Position numbers and translations under genes: made by a program. Below, piece after piece: positions 56,652 to 64,000 of a stretch of DNA of 64,000 nt (its first letter is position 1; each line of letters starts with the position of its first letter). The notes beneath the pieces were generated by a model. That model was not told the DNA's origin. It did no database searches and was given only the letters and a program-made list of their open reading frames with translations. Source of the DNA: Adiantum capillus-veneris (taxonomy: Eukaryota; Streptophyta; Polypodiopsida; Polypodiales; Pteridaceae); NCBI GenBank assembly GCA_014529385.2, contig CM043942.1, positions 107,153,141 to 107,217,140 of the forward strand, given 5' to 3'.

Positions 56652-58070
56652 TGAGCGGATGATACAACCTGTAACCTTTTCTTTCAGCACTATAACCAAC
56701 AAAAATACATCTAACAACCTTATCATCCAATTTTCTATGTTGTTTTGTGGCACCAAAGCATATGCCAAACATCCAAAAACACACATGTGCTCAATAGAAG
56801 GCTTTTTATCATGCCATGCTTCATATGGAGTAATAGACTGCAAAGCTTTCGTAGGACACATGTCTAGTACATAAGTGGCACACATGATGGTCTCAAGCCA
56901 AAAACAATGCGCTAAAGCTTGACTTTTGACCATACATCATGCCATTTTCGTAAGTGACCTATTTTTTCTCTCACCAACACCATTTTGTTGAGGTGTATAA
57001 GTCACTGTACATTGGTTTTTTATCCCAGGACTAGCCAGAAATGCATTAAATTCATGACATATACTCCCCCCCCTCGATTGGAACGGAGGGAGCCCATAGT
57101 ATATTTCATTACATTTTCAACCATAGCTAGAAATTGTTTCAAGCACATAAAAACTTTGGACTTCTCTTTAAGCGGAATTACCCATGCATGCCTGGAGTAA
57201 TTATCAATGAAAGTCACGAAGAAAAGGTAATTACCCAAGGACGGAGTTTGCATGGGCCCACAAACATCACTACGCATAAGCTACAACCTTCATGTGGCCC
57301 TAATTGAACCATCCTTTGGAAACTTCGAACGCTGCATCTTACCCAAAATACATCCTTCACAAACATGTTTAATAGGTGCTTGAAGAGACGGCAAAGAAGC
57401 AACCATATTAGAGTTCTGCAAACATAGCAAACTGACAAAATTCAGATGACCAAAACGTGCATGCCAAAGTTTTGCATCTGAAATAGCCTTGAATCTGCAA
57501 CTTATTTGCAAAACCTTTTCCGCACATGTCGTACAAAGTGAGCCTATACAGCCCACGACACAAAAGCCTGAGATGCAATAATTTCATCACCAAAAGTGCG
57601 ATCATGAACTGTACATCTGTCATCCACAAATTTGACTACAAGTCTAAGTCTAGCCAGTGCTGCAATTATAGACAAAAGATTCTTCTTGATCCGAAGTACA
57701 TAAAGTGCATCAACAAGTGTGAAAGAAGTGCCATTTGTAGCAGCAGTAAGCACAATCTTTCCAACTCCCTGAATCGGATAAGAGGCATTGTTGGCAGAAG
57801 TGACTGAATTCCCATGAGGAACAGACTCGAGAGAGGTAAACAATTCACGATGTGGGGTAATGTGCTTTGTAGAACCACTCTGAAAATACCACAAATGTGA
57901 ATCTGCAGCAACTGACATGCATGCATCATGGACATCAGTATTGTAATCTGCACTAAAAGCCCATTTTGCATCAACATCGACATCACAGTCTCCTTTCACA
58001 TAAGACTTAACAATGGCTGCATTTGTAGTGGAACCAACATTTGCAATGGAACCACCCTCTTTCTTGTTAG
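56652..58070 (-). pseudogene. Copia-3 integrase and protease
   Basis: Minus strand. The integrase C-terminal side reads YEAWHDKKPSIEHMCVFGCL near 56770-56830 and runs as antisense into the LTR below 56652. The core is at 57020-57277: LGNYLFFVTFIDNYSRHAWV. The pre-integrase block is LWHARFGHLNFVSLLCLQ near 57450. Protease near 57880 reads WYFQSGSTKHIT, so the catalytic Asp of DSG is replaced by Gln. Several phase changes are present. Order and sequence match copia-2. Confidence 0.9.
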
Positions 58071-58720
58071 CCTCTTTGGCCTTCAACTTAGAACACTGCT
58101 TGATCAAGTGATCATTAGCTTTTCAATAATGGCAACACATCTTCTTTTTGCCCTTATCGCCAAAATTTCTAGACGAATTATTGCCAGCAACAAAAGTATT
58201 AGGAATAGAATTTCTGCCACTCATTCGTAGCAGAACCATAAGAAGTGGATGCATTGTTGTTACCACCCTTTCTTTGAGAAACAATAAATGCTTGTTCAAC
58301 TACACGCTGCCTAGTCTTGTTTTTTCTGGAAAGTGACTCTTGCAACAACAATGTGCATAATGCATCAAACTTGACAACTTTAGGATTTTTGGGTCATAAG
58401 TCTCCAAGTACTAGCAAAAGTTTTGTAAGAATATGGTAAGGCATCAAGAACAGTCTGCACAAGGAAACTGCCTAAAATGACTTCACCTGCTGAAAAAAGT
58501 TGCTCATTGATATCCTCGACACTAGCAAGAAATTGTCCATATCATCTTTCTCATGCATAATCTTCGACTCAAGCTCTTTACGCAGCAAATCAATTTCAGC
58601 CTCATCGCACCTTGCATAAAGACCAACCAAAATATCCCAAGCCTATTTTGTTGATTTTGTTGAACGAATGTGAGGGACAATGGTGCGCTTCACAGACAAT
58701 GAGCCTGCACATCCTTTACA
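58071..58720 (-). pseudogene. Copia-3 gag, 5'-truncated
   Basis: Minus strand, similar to 38010-38640: the knuckle/linker region, then gag text in broken phases (RKNKTRQRVV-like near 58300, ELESKIMHEKDDMDNFL-like near 58540). Homology to copia-2 ends near 58720, about 240 codon-bases short of the gag start. The 5' LTR is missing, probably replaced when the next copia element arrived. Confidence 0.8.
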
Positions 58721-58721
58721 T

Positions 58722-58863
58722 ATTGGAGCTATATATGGCTCACTCTACTCAACTTGGTTTCACCTATATATTTGTATCTTGTCCTCAATATGAATCAGTC
58801 TTTGGGAGCGTATATGGTGTGTCTCTTGTCTCGTCTCTCTCTCTTTCTCTCTACATCTCAACA
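58722..58863 (+). repeat. Partial 5' LTR end of copia-4
   Basis: CT-rich stretch ending CATCTCAACA directly before a primer-binding site. The left limit is set only by the end of copia-3 homology. No matching 3' LTR lies in the window. Confidence 0.6.
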
Positions 58864-58877
58864 TGGTATCAGAGCAG
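58864..58877 (+). other. Primer-binding site of copia-4
   Basis: TGGTATCAGAGCAG, complementary to initiator methionine tRNA. Confidence 0.9.
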
Positions 58878-59594
58878 TAACGATCATGCGCCGATTCAAT
58901 TCATGGTGACAAAACAGTATGTGTATGCGATTTGCATGTAAGATTCAAAAATTGCTACAAATTTTATTTTTGAGCATTGATTCTTGTTAATTGTGGTTGT
59001 TTTGTGTTAAGAAGAATATGATTAGTGTTTTGTGTGACGTTTATTGCTAATCAATCTAATCGTTGATTACGTTTTCTTGTTGATGACACCCTGAACTTCA
59101 TCTCAATTTTTCTTGTTGTTCTTGTTGTTCTGCTCAAAATTTGGAGAAACTTGTTCGTCTCCTCGAGCTCTTCGATTTGAGTTCTAGGTTTGCGTCAATC
59201 GGAGTTCGCAGCAGAAAGTTATGCTGTTTTTACTGCAATTGAGCTTGACGCAGCTTTCTTCGTCCTACTTCTTCGTGAAGCATCCGCGATCGTTTTTCTT
59301 ATTTTGGCGTTAACTTTTTCGAGAAGATTTAGCTTTTTGCTATTCATATTGTGGCCGTCAATCTTGCGTCTCACGCCACTCTATTTTGAGGACTCTTTTA
59401 TTATTAACGTCTCTTTTACCCTGCCCTTTTTGGGTGACGTCTCTCACATCTTTGGAAGTTCCTTGAGCATCCTTCTTACGTTTATCGTTGACAAAACGCA
59501 GTCCTCATATCTCTCTCATTCTCAATTGCTGCCTTCACCATATATGGTGTGCAAATTCTGCGATCTTATCTTATACTTCTTCTCGCAACAAGAT
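58878..59594 (+). other. Leader of copia-4
   Basis: About 720 bases between primer-binding site and gag. The gag frame is open back to 59190 and would add 135 hydrophobic residues (FFVLLLREASAIVFLILAL). This has no gag similarity that I recognise, so I start gag at 59595. Confidence 0.5.
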
Positions 59595-60551
59595 ATGGCT
59601 ATGAATATTCTCGTCAACGGCTTTCCTTCTGGCCAGCGTTCTGTTCCTCCTTTCCAAGGTCAAGGTTTTCCAGGCTGGAAAGAAAAGATGTTGTTAATTC
59701 TTGAAGGCGATGAACTCTCCGATGTTGTTCTTGGAAATCGTGTTTGTCCGCCTCAGCCTTTTGATACGGATAATGATAACGTGCTTATCACTGAAGGACC
59801 TATATTTGAAGATTGGAATGTTGCCTATACGGATTGGCAACGACGTGATAAAGCAGCTCGTCGGTATATTCTTTCTGCTCTTACTGATTCCCTTTTGCTT
59901 GATATGTACGAACTGCCTACTTCCCACGACGTATGGAAGTACCTTATTGCAAACTTTCAGAAGAAATCTGTCACAGAAATACTTTATTTGAGAGGGTTGC
60001 TTAACAAGTTACAATATGAAGTTGGTACTGCCATGACGGGACATATTGAATCTTTCAAATCTATTATTAATCAACTTGCTGCTGCCGGTGATCCCGTTCC
60101 ACAAAAGCAACTGATTACACTTCTCCTTGATCATACGGTGAAGGACTCTTCTTATGATAACATTGTTACTATTCTCTCTAATAAAGATGGTCTTGATTTC
60201 GACCAAGCCTGCATGTCTTTAATTGAATACTCTCAACGTCAAGAACGTCGTAATGCTAGTCATGATACAGCTATGATTTCACACGAGGAGACTGAGTCAC
60301 AACAGATGGAACGGGCTTTTTATGCTCGAAGGCGTCCATTTCAACGAGGAAACCGCAGAGGTGGCCGTCGCGGTAATATTTTCTCTCGTCTCAAATTTCC
60401 TAATAAGCAATGTTCTTACTGCAACAGAAATGGCCATACTGAAGATGATTGTTGGGCACGTCAATATGATGAAGAACACAATATTACCACAAAACAACCA
60501 CGTTTATCTAGAGACTCTTCTTCTTCTTCTTCTTGTGAATATTGTGGATGA
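59595..60551 (+). CDS. Copia-4 gag
   Basis: 318 codons, no frame damage. MAMNILVNGFPSGQRSVPPF opens it, followed by FPGWKEKMLLILEGDELSD, the gag-polypeptide/UBN2 core (YELPTSHDVWKYLIANFQK, LRGLLNKLQYEVGT, GHIESFKSIINQLAAAGDP), a basic stretch (RRRPFQRGNRRGGRRG) and one zinc knuckle CSYCNRNGHTEDDC (60409-60450). It ends inside what looks like a second knuckle: CEYCG, then TGA 60549-60551, then FDHPTHMC in the same frame. Gag forms the particle. The stop may be a decayed Trp codon or a real gag-pol boundary. Confidence 0.85.
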   Translation: MAMNILVNGFPSGQRSVPPFQGQGFPGWKEKMLLILEGDELSDVVLGNRVCPPQPFDTDNDNVLITEGPIFEDWNVAYTDWQRRDKAARRYILSALTDSLLLDMYELPTSHDVWKYLIANFQKKSVTEILYLRGLLNKLQYEVGTAMTGHIESFKSIINQLAAAGDPVPQKQLITLLLDHTVKDSSYDNIVTILSNKDGLDFDQACMSLIEYSQRQERRNASHDTAMISHEETESQQMERAFYARRRPFQRGNRRGGRRGNIFSRLKFPNKQCSYCNRNGHTEDDCWARQYDEEHNITTKQPRLSRDSSSSSSCEYCG

Positions 60552-62060
60552 TTTGATCATCCCACTCATATGTGCTATAAGCGTCGATTCGACACAGATC
60601 GGAATAGAGCATATGCTACTGAACATCGAAACAACATTGTACCAGAAACAAGCTGCGTCCTATGTTCAGTTGCTCCAGACAGAATACTTCATGTACGCGA
60701 TGGATCACTTTTTATTGTCGATTCTGGTGCTACAGGAAATATGACATATCAGTCTAAGTGGCTCCATAACTATCATCCACTGCCAGTTCAACGTGTTGTT
60801 TATCTTGCTGATGATACTACTTGTCAAGTAAAGGGTATTGGAGACTTATATCTTGGTACCTTATCTTCTTCCACTCGAATTTTGCGAGGAGTATTACATG
60901 TACCAGATCTTCAACGTAATCTTCTTTCAGTTGCTAGACTTGTTGATCTTGGTCTGTTTGTTGGATTTGATCATACCAAATGCCGAATTGAGAAAGATGG
61001 ACAGACTATAGCCACTGCTCCTCGAAATGGTAATTTGTTTGAACTCTCTCTCAATGATACTGTAGCAAATGTTGTCACTGCTCCAGGTGATCATGATTGC
61101 AAAGTATGGCATCACCGTTTTGTTCATGCTGATTTCTCAAAACTCCTTGATCTTCAATGTCGTGATCTTGTTCATGGCATGGATCTTAAAGCCCATCCTC
61201 ATATGGGAATTTGTGAATTTTGTGCTCTTGGGAAACACAATCGCAAACCCTTTCCTCTTTCAAATACAACTCATTCTCATGACATATTGGATCTTGTTCA
61301 TACTGATATATGTGGACCTCTACCTTCTTCGAGATCACAATATCTCTACTTCATTACTTTCATTGATGATTTCTCAAGGTATACGACAATATTTCTACTT
61401 AGACAAAAATCTGAAGCCTTATCTGTTTTCAAACAATTCCACAAGGCTGCGGAACTTCAAACTGGTCGTCGCCTTAAGAAGCTTCGTAGTGACAATGGAG
61501 GCAAATATGTTTCTCGAGAGTTTGTGAGTTACTCTGCTGACAGTGGAATTCATCATGAACACACTATTCCATATTCGCCTCAACAAAACGGTGTTGCTGA
61601 ACGAAAAAATCGCACTATTCTCAATGCTGTAAGATGTATGCTGATTCATTCTGGCTTATCTCGTGTTTTTTGGGCTGAAGCTACTTTGACAGCAGTATTT
61701 ATTCAGAATCATCTTCCTACTACTGCACCCTCTGGTAAGATACCCATCACAGCATGGACAGGTGACATTCCTTCTGTATCTCATTTTCGAACCTTTGGAT
61801 GTATTGCTTATATTCATGTTCCCAAAGAAACACGAACAAAGCTTGATGCTCCTGGTCTTAAAGTTATTTTTATTGGATATTCTGACACTTCCAAAGGCTA
61901 CAAATTCTATGACCCTTTCTCCAAGAAAGTAATTGTGAATCGTGATGCTACTTTTAACGAACAGCTTATGGGAGGCTCATGGTCCATGGATAATTCTGAT
62001 GATACTAAATCATTGCTTCAAGCTTTTCCATTTCTTTCAGAAGATGAAACTCTTCCTATC
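60552..62060 (+). pseudogene. Copia-4 protease and integrase (RT missing)
   Basis: Same phase as gag, open from 60552 to a stop at 62123. Protease: FIVDSGATGNMTYQSKWL near 60714, HVPDLQRNLLSVARLVDLG. Pre-integrase: VWHHRFVHADFSKLLDLQ, then CEFCALGKHNRKPF. The integrase core is complete: LVHTDICGPL (Asp), FITFIDDFSRYTTIFLL, LRSDNGGKYVSREF (Asp) and YSPQQNGVAERKNRTI (Glu). C-terminal GYSDTSKGYKFYDPFSKK and VNRDATFNEQ follow. Similarity fades near 62060, where another element's LTR begins; RT and RNase H are absent. It is the least damaged integrase in the window but cannot move on its own. Confidence 0.88.
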
Positions 62061-62089
62061 CAATCAAAAGCTTTTAACATAAAGGAGAA

Positions 62090-62410
62090 GCTTTTTCTCT
62101 CTCATTCTTCTATGCTTTTATAAAATAAAAGCAAAAGCTTCTCTCTCTCTCTCTCATCTCTTCCGTTGAGTAAAAGCAAAAGCCAAAATCTACCAAGCTT
62201 TTCGTAAATCAGGCTGGTGTCCGTACAACAGGCCACGTGTCCCACGCCAGGAAATCAAGGTTAGGGTTAGGGTAGAATTAGGGTTTTTTTTATTTTAGGA
62301 TTAGGGTTTCAGCAAAATTAGGGTTTTGGGCAAAATTAGGGTTTTTGATTTTAGGGTTAGGGTTTCAGCAGAATTAGGGTTTCGGACAGCCACGTCATCA
62401 CTTTGTGACA
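62090..62410 (-). repeat. 3' LTR of chromovirus-like gypsy-3 (left end approximate)
   Basis: Read on the minus strand the LTR starts TGTCACAAAG at 62410, right after a polypurine tract. It contains six AAACCCTAA motifs (62278-62382), then a TATA-like TTTTATAAAAG (complement of 62114-62124) and a GA-repeat. Its far end is not fixed. Truncation of copia-4 here suggests one element inserted into or replaced part of the other. Confidence 0.6.
62278..62382 (-). promoter_or_regulatory. Cluster of six telo-box motifs
   Basis: TTAGGGTTT on the plus strand (AAACCCTAA on the element's strand) begins at 62278, 62301, 62318, 62336, 62357 and 62374. Telo-boxes are known plant promoter elements bound by Telomere Repeat Binding (TRB) and other Myb-type proteins. 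They lie upstream of the LTR TATA-like box. Confidence 0.75.
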
Positions 62411-62423
62411 TACCCCCCTCTTG
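62411..62423 (-). other. Polypurine tract of gypsy-3
   Basis: CAAGAGGGGGGTA on the minus strand, directly before the LTR TG. Confidence 0.75.
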
Positions 62424-62999
62424 AAAGCATCATAATCGCCCTCGATTACACCTGCAAAACAGATAGAGGCCATAAACCGTCTTAGCAGACACTGACTGTT
62501 AGTACCTATGCACTAGGAACACCATCTAGCACATGTACCAATCGACAGTCACATCGCACGACATCTCAGGATATCACTCGACATCACAGGACATCACATG
62601 ACATTCAACATTCATTGGGATCTTAGACCATGATTTATCGGCAATGTAGCTAGCAATCGCATCTAGATCCAGTCGGGACCTCATCGATGCCTAATTGACT
62701 AACCCCTATTGCAACCATGTCTATTTGAGATCAATTAGACCAAAATGCTGCAGTCATTTCGTCTATTTGTTCCTGCACTTAAACAAGTCAAGAACAAGTC
62801 AGTTTCATATTTTCCAGAATTCCATTTCATAAAGTCATCCAATAGAATACTGTCAGCTCTTAGTATCCTTGAAGCTCAAAGAGACATCAATGACTCTAGT
62901 ATTCAAAAATCAAGGCATCTGTTGACAAAGGAGGGAAGTAACTCCCTTCTTATGCAAACCCACTGCACCAGATCTCTCGCCAAGCTGAATTCTGGGAGT
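62424..62999 (-). other. 3' untranslated interior of gypsy-3
   Basis: Between the chromodomain relic and the purine tract. No gene is seen. It includes repeated ACATCAC/GACATC words at 62565-62605. Confidence 0.5.
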
Positions 63000-63330
63000 A
63001 GACTATGGTAAACCAAAACCTTCAAGGTAAAGATTCACATTCCGAGGAATATCTTCTAGGTCTTCCTCCTCCATTCACTTCGCATCCAATGCAAAGTAGG
63101 TCTTGAATTTAACCAAGAACCGTCAGTTCATTTTACCTTCTTTCTTTCTTTCTGTGCCAATTTCTGTCCTGGAATGAGTATCTGCTCGTTTTCATCCAAT
63201 TCGGGTTGCACCTTTGGCTTCCCATCATCGGGCACATCGCCTTCAAATGGCTTTAAGAAACTCACATTAAAAAAAAACAATGTGAACCTCCAAGTAATCT
63301 GGGTGCTTCAATCCAAAGGAGATATCATTT
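63000..63330 (-). pseudogene. Gypsy-3 integrase tail and chromodomain relic
   Basis: Minus strand near 63170-63290 reads VHIVFFNVSFLKP-like text and DVPDDGKPKVQPELDEN, which is the link after integrase. At 63010-63125 it reads RFLVKFKTYFALDAK, a stop, MEEEDLEDIPRNVNLYLEGF. This has the pattern of the chromodomain that targets chromoviruses to heterochromatin. Stops and small indels are present throughout. The domain call rests on pattern alone. Confidence 0.65.
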
Positions 63331-64000
63331 ATCTTTTCAAAAAACCTGGAAAGGTCCACACTATTTCATATTAAGCTTTCAAAGAAGCCGCTCCTTTCCC
63401 TTTTTTTTTCTTTCTTGGGCGTGCCTTCCCATAATGTAACAGCACCTAATCCTTCTCCTTTAATTTCAAATCGCGACAATGGCTATTTGCTACCTTTTTC
63501 TGTCTTTCCTGAAATTTTTGCAAAGCCTTCCGGACCAAGTCCCTCGTGAACTGGTCGGCTTCAAATAAAAATCTTATCTTTGGCGCTAAGGAAGGGTAGA
63601 ACCTTCGTAGCAAATTCAAAAATCTCAAATGGCATCTTCCCCATCAAAAAGTCAAACGTATTACTTTGAATTAGCAATTTCTGATTGCCCGTCAGTTTGC
63701 CGGTGGAACGATGATGAGAACTGCAACCGCGTGCCTATGTTCTCCCCAAATGGCCGTCCGAAAACAAACTCGTGAACCACGGGTCCCTGTCGGAGACAAT
63801 CGTCTCAGACATGCCAGGTAATCTAAAGACCTGGGCAATAAACAATCGTGCCCACACTGTGTTCTTGAGAGATGAAATCCATTGCAATACTTTCGTAGGG
63901 CGGGTGGGCATGGGTAAAAAGGCTGTAACAATCCCTGTGCTTTATACCTGACAAACTTGACCTTCTGGCATACCAAGCGACTGTGCACAAACTCGTCCAC
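63331..64000 (-). pseudogene. Gypsy-3 (chromovirus-like) integrase
   Basis: Minus strand, entering from the right edge: LVCQKVKFVRYKAQGLLQPF (zinc finger end), then in shifting phases SETIVSDRDPWFTS near 63775-63815 (second catalytic Asp), GTRLQFSSSFHRQTDGQSE near 63680-63740 (region of the Glu), and FEADQFTRDLVRKALQKF with HCRDLKLKEKD at 63450-63560. IVSDRDP and HPQTDGQ-type blocks are hallmarks of the chromovirus/Tekay-Reina side of gypsy. At least three frame breaks. Protease, RT and RNase H would lie beyond 64000. Confidence 0.85.

Noticed and set aside
62259-62390. Interstitial telomere repeat
   Set aside because: Units are spaced irregularly and separated by unrelated text; position inside an LTR fits promoter motifs better than a telomere array.
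1-64000. tRNA or rRNA genes, CRISPR array, bacterial operons
   Set aside because: None seen. The tRNA-like strings are retrotransposon primer-binding sites, and the sequence is plant nuclear DNA.

Overview
This is repeat-dense nuclear DNA of a land plant. Nearly every coding stretch belongs to a decayed retrotransposon or DNA transposon. The one ordinary gene is an intronless dirigent-family gene. The organism is inferred, weakly, to be a large-genome seed-free vascular plant (fern or lycophyte): the dirigent protein has a style I associate with those groups, and a DUF7869-like protein is present. No sequence search was possible.

The window is organised by one large, very recent tandem duplication. 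Unit 1 (about 1991-21560) and unit 2 (about 21561-38267) are near-identical. I saw about five substitutions plus length changes in a poly-C, a CT and a CA tract over about 16.7 kb. Each unit reads in this order: Ty3/gypsy integrase end and its 3' LTR; a DUF7869-like gene with one in-frame stop; the intact dirigent gene; a hAT-type transposase relic; the 5' end of a second gypsy element; the 5' half of a Ty1/copia element ('copia-1'); and a minus-strand copia element ('copia-2') nested in copia-1, itself carrying a hairpin MITE. Unit 1 also holds a 1.35-kb inverted-repeat element and a truncated second dirigent copy (8971-11816). Unit 2 lacks these, as expected from recombination between the two dirigent copies. 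Only unit 2 runs on into the intact 5' end of copia-2 and the 3' half of copia-1.

Region by region: 1-2898 is gypsy pol in one frame broken by seven nonsense codons. 2979 to about 4285 is its 3' LTR. 4345-6548 is the DUF7869-like gene. 6984-11816 is the dirigent locus with a local duplication. 11817-12806 is the hAT relic. About 13.6-15.0 kb is a gypsy leader. 15007-17135 is copia-1 (5' half) and 17136-21560 is copia-2 truncated at the duplication junction. 21561-38267 repeats this. 38268-39422 is the rest of copia-2 and 39423-42524 is copia-1 (3' half plus a partial LTR). 42525-49977 is gene-poor, with a second hairpin MITE, a copia integrase scrap and a 555-bp tandem repeat. 49978-58720 is a third copia of the copia-2 family, split by a gag-only LTR element (52162-56651). 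58722 to about 62060 is another copia (plus strand, gag and pol to integrase). 62090-64000 is the 3' end of a minus-strand chromovirus-like gypsy whose LTR carries six telo-box motifs.

The elements do not cooperate as a system. They record layered insertion followed by a recent segmental duplication that raised the intact dirigent gene from one copy to two. Because the two units are so alike, a false duplication in assembly must be excluded first.
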